From: Saprospiraceae bacterium
GTDB taxonomy: Bacteria; Bacteroidota; Bacteroidia; Chitinophagales; Saprospiraceae
NCBI GenBank assembly: GCA_020629965.1
Contig: JAHDCG010000055.1
Location: forward strand, 1 to 37,181
Direction of reading: 5' to 3'
Length of the DNA: 37,181 nucleotides
A model generated the notes under the pieces. The model saw nothing but the letters and a program-made list of their open reading frames with translations, was not told the origin of the DNA and made no database searches. The position numbers were made by a program, and so were the translations under genes. This document shows, piece after piece, positions 1 through 7,002 of this stretch; position 1 is the stretch's first letter, and each line of letters begins with the position of its first letter.

Positions 1-21
1 CCTAAAAAGCAAAACAAAACA

Positions 22-3000
22 ATGTACAAAGAATACAAAAAACTCGACCTTCCCGACATCGACAAAAACATCTTGGCGTTTTGGGAAGAAAATAAAATCT
101 TTGAACGCAGCGTCAACGAACGCCCGGAAGACGATACTTACGTCTTTTATGAGGGGCCGCCGTCTGCTAACGGGAAGCCCGGTATTCACCACGTGATGGC
201 GCGGACGATTAAGGATTTGTTTTGTCGTTTTCATACGATGAAAGGGCAGCGCGTGGAGCGCAAAGCGGGTTGGGATACACACGGTCTGCCGATTGAGTTG
301 GCGGTCGAGAAGGAACTCGGCATCACGAAAGAAGACATCGGTAAGAAGATTTCGGTGGACGAATACAACAAGCAGTGCCGCGAAACCGTGATGCGCTACA
401 AGGATATGTGGGACGACATCACGCGCAAAATGGGCTACTGGGTCGATATGGACGCGCCCTATGTGACCTTTGAAAACGAGTACATCGAGTCGGTGTGGTG
501 GTTGCTGAAACGCCTGTACGATAAGGATTTGTTGTACAAAGGTTATACAATTCAGCCTTATTCGCCGGCGGCGGGTACGGGGCTTTCTTCGCACGAATTG
601 AACCAACCGGGGACTTATCAAAATGTGAAAGACACCTCGGCGGTGGCGATGTTTAAGGTGGAAAAAAGCGAGCAATCAGACTTCCTTTTCGACGTGGCGG
701 ACGAAGATGTACGCATCATCGCCTGGACGACGACGCCGTGGACTTTGCCCTCGAATACGGCACTGACCGTCGGTCCGAAAATCAAGTATGTCAAAATCAA
801 AACCAATAACCCGTACACCGATGCATCGGTCTCCGTGTTAATGGCGCAGGACTTGGTCGGGAAGTGGTTCGGCGGCAAGAAGCAGCCGCAGATTATCGAA
901 CAAAGCGAACCTTTTGCGGGCACACAACTCGAAGGTATTCGCTACGAGCAGCTTTTGGACTTCGGCAATGAAATCGAACCGGTCGGTGAGGGAACGGATG
1001 CTTTTCGCGTGATTGTCGGCAATTTCGTGACGACCGAAGACGGTACGGGTATCGTACACACCGCGCCCTCCTTCGGTGCGGATGACCGCGTGGTCGGTGC
1101 GGCGGCAGGCATCGGTGCGCTGACTTTGGTGGATAAGCAAGGTAAATTTATCGACACGGCGGGCCCTTTTTCGGGTCGCTACGTGAAAAATTATAAAGAC
1201 GACCCGGACTACGTTTCGGTGGACATCGACATTTCGGTGCATTTGAAAAAAGAGGGTAAAGCCTTTAACGTCACCAAATACGAGCACAACTATCCGCACT
1301 GTTGGCGGACGGATAAACCGATTTTGTATTATCCGTTGGACTCTTGGTTTATCAAGGCGAGTTCGATGCGCGATCGCATGTCGGAACTCAACGATACGAT
1401 TAACTGGAAGCCGAAAAGCACGGGTGAAGGTCGCTTCGGTAAGTGGCTCGAAAATCTGAACGACTGGAACCTCTCACGCTCACGCTACTGGGGTATTCCG
1501 CTGCCGATTTGGCGGACTGCTGACGGGGCGCAGGAAAAATGTATCGGTTCGATTGAAGAACTGAAAAACGAAATCGAGGCGGCAAATCAGGCTTTGGGTC
1601 TGGAGCAGTCCGTACCGAAAGACTTGCACCGTCCGTACATCGACGACGTGGTGCTGGTGAGCGCCGACGGTCAGTCGATGGTGCGCGAGTTGGACTTAAT
1701 CGACGTGTGGTTTGACAGCGGCTCGATGCCGTATGCGCAGTGGCACTATCCGTTTGAAAATAAGGAGAAATTCGAGCGTAATTTTCCCGCCGATTTTATT
1801 GCCGAAGGCGTGGACCAAACGCGGGGCTGGTTTTATACTTTGCACGCGATTGCGACGATGGCATTCGACTCGGTGGCGTACAAAAATGTGGTCTCGAACG
1901 GACTGGTACAGGATAAAAACGGACGCAAAATGTCGAAGCGTCTCGGCAATGCCGTCGAGCCGTTCGAGACGATTGCAAAATACGGTGCGGATGCGACGCG
2001 GTGGTACATGATTTCCAATTCGCAGCCGTGGGACAATCTCAAATTCGACCTCGAAGGACTGGACGAAGTACGTCGAAAATTCTTCGGAACACTGTATAAC
2101 ACTTACTCCTTTTTCGCGCTCTACGCCAATATCGACGGCTTTAAATACGCGGAGAAAAACGTGCCTTTGGACGAGCGTCCGGAAATCGACCGTTGGGTTA
2201 TTTCGCTGCTGAACTCCTTGATCAAAGACGTACACGCGGACTACAAAGCCTACGAGCCGACAAATGCCGCGCGCAAGATTCAGGATTTTGTCACCGACAA
2301 TTTGAGTAACTGGTACGTGCGTTTGTGCCGTCGCCGGTTTTGGAAGAGCGACGACCCGCAGGATAAACTGGCGGCGTACCAAACGCTGTACACCTGCCTC
2401 GAAGCGATTGCGAAATTGATGGCACCGATTGCCCCGTTTTTCGGCGATTGGTTGTACAAAAATCTGAACGAAGCGACGCAAAGAGAAGCGCATACTTCGG
2501 TGCATTTAGCGGAATTTCCTCAAGTGCAAGCCACCTTAATTGACAAAGATTTGGAGGAGCGGATGAGCTATGCACAGCGGATTTCTTCCTTGGTTTTGCG
2601 ACTGCGCAAGAAGGAAGATTTGCGGGTGCGTCAGCCGCTGCAAAAAATCATGTTACCGATTTTGGATGCGGGTTTTCAGGCGCAGGTCGAGGGGGTGAAG
2701 GACTTGATTTTAGCGGAAGTCAACGTCAAAGAAATCGAATACCTCGACGCGGACAGTAATGTTATCAGCAAAAAAATCAAGCCGAATTTCAAGACGCTCG
2801 GTCGCCGCTTGGGTAAGAACATGAAGGCGGCATCGCAGGCTATCGCCGGTTTTTCGCAGGAAGACATCGCGGCTTTGGAAGCCTCCGGTGCTTACACGCT
2901 CACGGTCGGCGACGACAGCTACGAACTGACTTTGGAAGATTTTGAAATCAGCGCGGAAGACATCCCGGGTCTGCTCGTCGCCAACGACGGCGCACTCACG

Positions 3001-3288
3001 GTCGCCCTCGACATCACGCTGACGGACGACTTGCTCGCCGAAGGTATGGCGCGGGAGCTGGTCAATCGCATTCAGAATATCCGCAAAGACAAGGACTTTA
3101 ATGTGACGGACAGAATCTCGGTAAAATTGCAGAAAGACGCGGCGGTCGAAAAGGCGGTAGCGGATTTCGGGGATTATATTCGGGAGGAGGTTTTGGCGGA
3201 GGAGTTGGTTTTGGCGGAGATTGTTGAGGGAGAGGAGATTGAGTTGCCGGGCGATGTTAAGTTGTCGATTGAGGTGGAGCAGGTGTGA
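22..3288 (+). CDS. ileS: Isoleucyl-tRNA synthetase, type 2
   Basis: This cytosolic class I synthetase joins isoleucine to tRNA-Ile using ATP. The HIGH-type signature appears as GKPGIHH with G54 and H56-H57, and the KMSKR loop is at residues 636-640 (bases 1927-1941). Between them lie the large editing (CP1) domain, with its TWTPW-like WTTTPWTLPSN stretch around residue 240, and a catalytic-domain segment with DQTRGWFYTLHA. The C-terminal third is an anticodon-binding domain. At 1088 residues, with this insert pattern, it fits the longer type 2 (archaeal/eukaryotic-like) IleS that Bacteroidota commonly carry, a family often less sensitive to mupirocin (family knowledge). The ATG at 22 follows an A-rich leader. 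Only 21 bases lie upstream, so its promoter is outside the window. Confidence 0.98.
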   Translation: MYKEYKKLDLPDIDKNILAFWEENKIFERSVNERPEDDTYVFYEGPPSANGKPGIHHVMARTIKDLFCRFHTMKGQRVERKAGWDTHGLPIELAVEKELGITKEDIGKKISVDEYNKQCRETVMRYKDMWDDITRKMGYWVDMDAPYVTFENEYIESVWWLLKRLYDKDLLYKGYTIQPYSPAAGTGLSSHELNQPGTYQNVKDTSAVAMFKVEKSEQSDFLFDVADEDVRIIAWTTTPWTLPSNTALTVGPKIKYVKIKTNNPYTDASVSVLMAQDLVGKWFGGKKQPQIIEQSEPFAGTQLEGIRYEQLLDFGNEIEPVGEGTDAFRVIVGNFVTTEDGTGIVHTAPSFGADDRVVGAAAGIGALTLVDKQGKFIDTAGPFSGRYVKNYKDDPDYVSVDIDISVHLKKEGKAFNVTKYEHNYPHCWRTDKPILYYPLDSWFIKASSMRDRMSELNDTINWKPKSTGEGRFGKWLENLNDWNLSRSRYWGIPLPIWRTADGAQEKCIGSIEELKNEIEAANQALGLEQSVPKDLHRPYIDDVVLVSADGQSMVRELDLIDVWFDSGSMPYAQWHYPFENKEKFERNFPADFIAEGVDQTRGWFYTLHAIATMAFDSVAYKNVVSNGLVQDKNGRKMSKRLGNAVEPFETIAKYGADATRWYMISNSQPWDNLKFDLEGLDEVRRKFFGTLYNTYSFFALYANIDGFKYAEKNVPLDERPEIDRWVISLLNSLIKDVHADYKAYEPTNAARKIQDFVTDNLSNWYVRLCRRRFWKSDDPQDKLAAYQTLYTCLEAIAKLMAPIAPFFGDWLYKNLNEATQREAHTSVHLAEFPQVQATLIDKDLEERMSYAQRISSLVLRLRKKEDLRVRQPLQKIMLPILDAGFQAQVEGVKDLILAEVNVKEIEYLDADSNVISKKIKPNFKTLGRRLGKNMKAASQAIAGFSQEDIAALEASGAYTLTVGDDSYELTLEDFEISAEDIPGLLVANDGALTVALDITLTDDLLAEGMARELVNRIQNIRKDKDFNVTDRISVKLQKDAAVEKAVADFGDYIREEVLAEELVLAEIVEGEEIELPGDVKLSIEVEQV

Positions 3289-3307
3289 AAAGTTTGTAAA
3301 TACGGGA

Positions 3308-3352
3308 GAAACAGACTATTTTGCTTTTAAAAAAGGCAGAGTAGTCTGTTTC
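3308..3352 (+). terminator. Hairpin after ileS
   Basis: An 11-base arm GAAACAGACTA (3308-3318) is perfectly complementary to TAGTCTGTTTC (3342-3352), with a 23-base loop. It sits 20 bases after the ileS stop and ends 13 bases before the next ATG. There is no long T-run, so it may be a weak terminator or the edge of the AT-rich islet that follows. Confidence 0.45.
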
Positions 3353-3365
3353 TTAAACTCAACGA

Positions 3366-3920
3366 ATGAAAATAACAGGATATCATACTTGTAAAAATAC
3401 CGGAAATGCAGAAGAAATAACCGAACCTTTTCATTCTCGTCACATTGAAGATGATGAGAAAAAACATAAATTTTTGGGCAGTGGATATTATTTTTGGGAT
3501 TTTCATTTAACAATCGCAAAGTGGTACGGTAATACTTTTTACAGACGAAATTATTACATATTTGAAGCAGAGATAAACGCTAAGGAAGCTGTATTTTTGG
3601 ATTTGGTAGGAAACAGAAAAAGTATGGTATGGTTTCAAAAGATGTATGACAGACTTTCTTTGGATATGCCTGAAATTAATACATGGAAAATCGGGACTTT
3701 TGTAGAATATTTGAAACGGCGCGGCACGGAAATAGAAGGCTTTTTTCCTTACAAAATAATCAGAGTAGTCGATTATAAATTTGCTCCTAAAGAAAAAGAC
3801 ATATTCAAGTTTACGAAACAAAATGCTTCCTACACTAATCTCAATCCGGTTATAATTGTTTGTTTAACAGAAATAAACGACGATTTGGTAAGTGATTTCA
3901 AACTCATTTTTGAAAAATAA
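3366..3920 (+). CDS. ADP-ribosyltransferase-like (DUF3990-like) protein
   Basis: This is a 184-residue soluble protein with no signal peptide. The N-terminus has GYHTCK (H7), followed by LGSGYYFW (37-44, with Y41/Y42) and then A51 and W53. Next comes a strand pair FEAEIN...FLDL around 66-80, and near the C-terminus NPVIIVCLTE (E169). The order H, G-x-GYYFW...A..W, late acidic residue matches the layout of small bacterial ART-fold proteins such as DUF3990, where H and Y bind NAD. That match is my inference from pattern, not from a search. The gene is AT-richer than ileS and heads a three-gene unit: the next start is 5 bases after its stop. ART-fold proteins in small operons are often toxins or phage-defence effectors. 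Its target cannot be read from the sequence. Confidence 0.6.
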   Translation: MKITGYHTCKNTGNAEEITEPFHSRHIEDDEKKHKFLGSGYYFWDFHLTIAKWYGNTFYRRNYYIFEAEINAKEAVFLDLVGNRKSMVWFQKMYDRLSLDMPEINTWKIGTFVEYLKRRGTEIEGFFPYKIIRVVDYKFAPKEKDIFKFTKQNASYTNLNPVIIVCLTEINDDLVSDFKLIFEK

Positions 3921-3925
3921 TTGAC

Positions 3926-4270
3926 ATGCTTACAGCACAACAACAGAGGTCATTAGACCTTTTAGACAAATATTTAAAAGAAACCCCGAGAGAAGAAATT
4001 CAAGCGGGAATAGATGCTGTCAGCAAAATGAAATTTGCGGGTCCGACAGTCAAAGAATACTTTGATAATTTCCACACAGCATTTTCTTTTGGTTTTCCGG
4101 AAAGAGAGTATGTTTTTAACGAGGTAAAAAAAGAGGACATTGTTAAAAAGCAAGAATTGGATTTTGCAATTTACAGTTCAAAAATTGCGAAGTCATTTGT
4201 GACTGTCAAAGAAAAGATTGCTCACTACAATATGTACCTTATTCAAAAATCTACTTTTCAACCAACATGA
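3926..4270 (+). CDS. Hypothetical protein, ART-cassette partner
   Basis: I do not recognise this 114-residue protein with confidence. It is mostly charged and probably helical, with no signal peptide or membrane segment. The N-terminal part reads LDLLDKYLKETPREEI and then KFAGPTVKEYFDNF, a compact module resembling short helical segments in other Bacteroidota hypothetical proteins. The middle is acidic and lysine-rich. It starts 5 bases after the ART-like gene and its stop overlaps the next start in an ATGA arrangement (4267-4270), so translation is probably coupled to both neighbours. Such spacing suggests a functional partner, perhaps an inhibitor, adaptor or regulator of the ART-like protein. 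That role is inference. Base composition is AT-rich like its two neighbours. Confidence 0.7.
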   Translation: MLTAQQQRSLDLLDKYLKETPREEIQAGIDAVSKMKFAGPTVKEYFDNFHTAFSFGFPEREYVFNEVKKEDIVKKQELDFAIYSSKIAKSFVTVKEKIAHYNMYLIQKSTFQPT

Positions 4271-4689
4271 TTATGTTCAAAAAAGTACTAAAGTGCCTCA
4301 AAAATCGCGATTGGCAGTATACTGTTGTGGAGGAGAATGAAGAAGAGGATAAAGTTATTTTCGGCATACAGACACACCACAGCAAATACGATTGCATGAT
4401 AAATGTTTTTGAGAAAACAAAACAACTGTCCGTTGTGATTAACTTTCCCCAAACAGTTCCGCAAGAAAAATATCGGCAGTTATCACAACTATTAATTCTT
4501 CTAAACTCTCGTTTTTTTTCGGGAGGTTTTGAAATAGATTTTGAGGACGGAGAATTGAGGTATCGGAACGGCTTTTTTTACGGGATAAACGGAGCTGATT
4601 TAGAGGTTGTAGAGTACTACATAGATAGCAGTATTTTCTATATCGAAGAGAGTTATACGATGCTTGAAAAGGCGATTTTAGGAGATTGA
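4267..4689 (+). CDS. YbjN-domain-like protein
   Basis: This 140-residue protein is the third gene of the ART-like cassette and overlaps the preceding stop codon. The pattern GGFEIDFEDGELRYRNG (roughly residues 76-92), preceded by LSQLLILLNSRFF and followed by helices with VVEYYIDSS, is typical of the YbjN/type III secretion chaperone-like fold. In that fold a beta-sheet is flanked by helices and often binds a partner protein (family knowledge). A chaperone-like or immunity role towards the ART-like protein would fit the context but is inference. A second ATG six bases inside (4273) is an alternative start that would remove the overlap. The protein is acidic and cytosolic. Confidence 0.6.
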   Translation: MIMFKKVLKCLKNRDWQYTVVEENEEEDKVIFGIQTHHSKYDCMINVFEKTKQLSVVINFPQTVPQEKYRQLSQLLILLNSRFFSGGFEIDFEDGELRYRNGFFYGINGADLEVVEYYIDSSIFYIEESYTMLEKAILGD

Positions 4690-4736
4690 TGTATAGGACT
4701 AATAAACAAAATAAAGTGCATTTTATTTGATTTCGC

Positions 4737-5102
4737 TTACTGTCCACTTACCACGACCAAATTCTCATCGCGGTCATATTTATTCGCCGCATACGTCCAA
4801 TTCGGCGAACCCGTCAGCACCACATCCGCGTCGATGACACAAAACTTATTGTGCATTAATTCTTCGGCAACTTTGAATACTTTACCGCCACTTTTTTCAA
4901 GTTTAGAAAAATCCAACCTCCCGTTTATTTCATCGTCATAAATCATCAAAGCGACAAAAACGCCCGACTCTGCCCGGCGGCAGAGTTCGTTCAGTAAAGC
5001 GGCATCCGTAAACCAAGCTATGCAGGCGTAAATTGACTTTTCGGCTTGCGCAAGTCGAGAGAGAATGACGCCTTTAATATTTGTAAAGTGGGGTTCGAGC
5101 AT
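4737..5102 (-). CDS. PLD-like nuclease domain protein, short C-terminus
   Basis: This 121-residue protein has a single phospholipase D-type HKD motif: HNKFCVID near residue 84, followed by GSPNWTYAA. The N-terminal half has the usual first strand and helix of the fold (SIYACIAWFTDAALLNELC). Proteins with one HKD motif usually dimerise to make one active site and often cut DNA or RNA. Close relatives that I remember continue another 20-40 residues after the ENL segment with a helix, whereas this one stops at VVVSGQ. It is convergent with the YbjN-like gene, 47 bases apart, so the missing tail may have been lost when the AT-rich cassette arrived. A near-consensus promoter box (TATCTTCG on the minus strand, 5121-5128) lies just upstream of the ATG. 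Confidence 0.75.
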   Translation of the reverse strand: MLEPHFTNIKGVILSRLAQAEKSIYACIAWFTDAALLNELCRRAESGVFVALMIYDDEINGRLDFSKLEKSGGKVFKVAEELMHNKFCVIDADVVLTGSPNWTYAANKYDRDENLVVVSGQ

Positions 5103-5228
5103 TTTGGATTGTTTGTGCTGCGAAGATAGGCGTTTTTTGTATATGTTTTTTGAGGGTTCTTCGTTAAGCGCGAAACTAAACCAATTTACTGACTGTTTTC
5201 ATTCATGGATTATTCACAAATTTCATAA

Positions 5229-5447
5229 ATGAAAGACTTGATAACTTTACAAGAAGCAGCATTCTTTTTAAACATTACAATCGAAAACATCGAATTTTTG
5301 ATAGAGACCAAACACTCGAAATTAAGCGAAAAGGAGAGTCTGATTTCCGGTAAAAGTATTAGAAACTACGACCGACAAGAAACGCACCGACAGGAAACAG
5401 AATTGATAAAGTTAGTGCGTATGAGTGAAGAATTAAAGTTATATTAA
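5229..5447 (+). CDS. Small helix-turn-helix (excisionase-like) protein
   Basis: This is a 72-residue protein. The N-terminus reads ITLQEAAFFLNITIENIEFLIETK, and later comes ISGKSIRNYDR. This is the layout of MerR/excisionase-type HTH domains (HTH_17), in which a LTxxEAAxxLxxSxxTIxxLI pattern is followed by a short wing. The fit is moderate because the recognition helix carries NIEFLIETK rather than the usual RWI. The C-terminus is charged and helical. The gene stands alone at the edge of the AT-rich islet, so it may be a remnant of the mobile segment or a regulator of it. The ATG at 5229 is the only good start and no strong promoter box was found. Confidence 0.55.
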   Translation: MKDLITLQEAAFFLNITIENIEFLIETKHSKLSEKESLISGKSIRNYDRQETHRQETELIKLVRMSEELKLY

Positions 5448-5586
5448 ACCATCGAAGACACTTACTGTCTTTTCTGTTACTGTATAAAATCAAGACTTAT
5501 AAACACCAAACAAACCTGCCGTTTCGTTTTAAACCTCTGATTTTTATTCCAAAAATTTTACCCCGCCCCATCCCCCCGCCTTTCCC

Positions 5587-5594
5587 TATCTTTG
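5587..5594 (+). promoter_or_regulatory. Bacteroidota -7 promoter box (TATCTTTG)
   Basis: TATCTTTG is a perfect TAnnTTTG match 46 bases upstream of ATG 5640. It overlaps a TTG (5592) that could otherwise be taken as the histidine kinase start, which argues for the downstream ATG. No clear -33 TTG lies at the usual distance. Confidence 0.55.
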
Positions 5595-5639
5595 TCAACA
5601 AAAATCGAAAAAACACGGCAAAAAAATTCTCCCTCTTAC

Positions 5640-6836
5640 ATGGATTTATATCAAAAAAAATCGCGTTGGAAATTTTACCTCGTCTTGGTCGGGGCGGTCA
5701 TTGTTTTGATTTCGACGGTCTATTCCAACTATCTCGCGCAGCAGTTGGCGGAGGAAGAACGCAAGAAAGTTGAGTTGTATTTACAGGCGCAAAACGAGAT
5801 GCTCAAAACCACCAATTATGCCATCGAACTGACCTCTAAATACCCCGACGCGCCCGAACCCGACTACCAATTTTTTCTCGACATCATCAAATCCAACACC
5901 ACTATTCCCGTACTTTTGGTGGGCAGAAACAACGAAATAGTCGATGCCGTCAACTACGGCAGCGAGTTGGACTCTTTAGAAAAAGTCAGAGAATACGAGC
6001 GGTTTCTCGCCGCCGAAACCGAACCCATTGTCACGCCCGACCAGCGTTTATATTTTAAAGAATCTAACCTGCTCACTCAGTTGCGCTACTTCCCTTTTAT
6101 TCAACTCGGTCTCATCGGCGCCTTTATTCTTATCGGTTATTTGGCCTTTTCTTCCGCGCGCCGCGCACAGGAAAATCGTGTCTGGGTCGGTATGGCGAAG
6201 GAAACGGCGCACCAACTCGGCACCCCGATTTCCGCCATCATCGGTTGGATTGAACACCTGAAATTTATCCGCGAAGACGACGAAGAAATCAAGGAAGTCG
6301 CACAGGAATTACGCAGTGATGTCACCCGTTTGGAGTTAGTCGCCGACCGCTTTTCCAAAATCGGCAGCGAACCCGAGCTCAAAAAAATCAATGTCTATGA
6401 CGAAATCGAAAAATGTCGTCAATACATGCAGCGTCGCGCCCCGCGTAAGGTCGATTTTCACTTTCCCGACCCCGATGCCAATCTGCCCGTTTATTTCAAA
6501 ATAAATCCGCCGCTGTTTGATTGGGTCGTCGAAAATCTGCTGCGCAATGCCCTCGACGCGATGAACGGCAAGGGCAAAATTTCCGCTGAAATCTACACCG
6601 ACGCCGACTCGGTTTTTATCGACATCAGCGACACCGGCTCGGGCATTCCCGCCAACAAATTCAAGTCGGTTTTCAATCCGGGTTTTACCACTAAAAAACG
6701 CGGATGGGGTTTAGGTCTGTCATTGGCTAAACGCATCATCGAAAAGTACCACACCGGCAAAATTTTTGTAAAGAAGTCAGTTGAGGGTGCCGGTACTACG
6801 TTTACCATTCAAATGCCGAGAACAGGAGAGAGGTAA
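5640..6836 (+). CDS. Membrane sensor histidine kinase (orphan)
   Basis: This 398-residue protein has one membrane helix at about residues 12-30, an extracytoplasmic sensing region of about 120 residues, a second helix at about 152-172, and a cytoplasmic kinase core. The H-box reads AKETAHQLGTPIS with the phospho-accepting histidine at about 191. The N-box is ENLLRNALDAM, the G1 box DISDTGSGIP (about 328-337) and the G2 box GWGLGLSLAK (about 355-364), so the ATPase domain is complete. No HAMP or PAS domain is evident. An in-frame TTG at 5592 would add 16 residues but overlaps the promoter box, so ATG 5640 is preferred. No response regulator is adjacent. The next gene is a TonB receptor in the same direction, which suggests but does not prove a regulatory link. 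Confidence 0.93.
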   Translation: MDLYQKKSRWKFYLVLVGAVIVLISTVYSNYLAQQLAEEERKKVELYLQAQNEMLKTTNYAIELTSKYPDAPEPDYQFFLDIIKSNTTIPVLLVGRNNEIVDAVNYGSELDSLEKVREYERFLAAETEPIVTPDQRLYFKESNLLTQLRYFPFIQLGLIGAFILIGYLAFSSARRAQENRVWVGMAKETAHQLGTPISAIIGWIEHLKFIREDDEEIKEVAQELRSDVTRLELVADRFSKIGSEPELKKINVYDEIEKCRQYMQRRAPRKVDFHFPDPDANLPVYFKINPPLFDWVVENLLRNALDAMNGKGKISAEIYTDADSVFIDISDTGSGIPANKFKSVFNPGFTTKKRGWGLGLSLAKRIIEKYHTGKIFVKKSVEGAGTTFTIQMPRTGER

Positions 6837-6864
6837 AAGGAGAGAGGTGAGAGCCTGCTTGAAA

Positions 6865-6939
6865 ATGCCAACGGCATGAGGCACTTCAGCCCGGTATGCA
6901 GTCTCGAAGAGACGGAATGCCGGGGAAAAACGGAATGCC
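6865..6939. repeat. Nested palindromes and short direct repeats between kinase and receptor
   Basis: ATGCC-AAC-GGCAT (6865-6877) forms one hairpin. A second, longer one runs 6890-6924: CCCGG pairs with CCGGG and, inside, GTCTC-GAA-GAGAC forms the tip, with a short imperfect section between them. CGGAATGCC occurs at 6913-6921 and again at 6931-6939. The 166-base gap holds no convincing gene. It resembles a dispersed palindromic repeat or a structured leader of the TonB receptor mRNA. Confidence 0.6.
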
Positions 6940-7002
6940 CGGAGAGTACAGAAATTCCGAATTAAAGCCCCCTCCTTACACATTCAAGCCAAAATAATCA
7001 CT

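Noticed and set aside
1696-2505. A 269-codon open frame on the minus strand inside ileS
   Set aside because: It is antisense to a strongly conserved gene and its translation has no domain pattern; codon bias of ileS explains the open frame.
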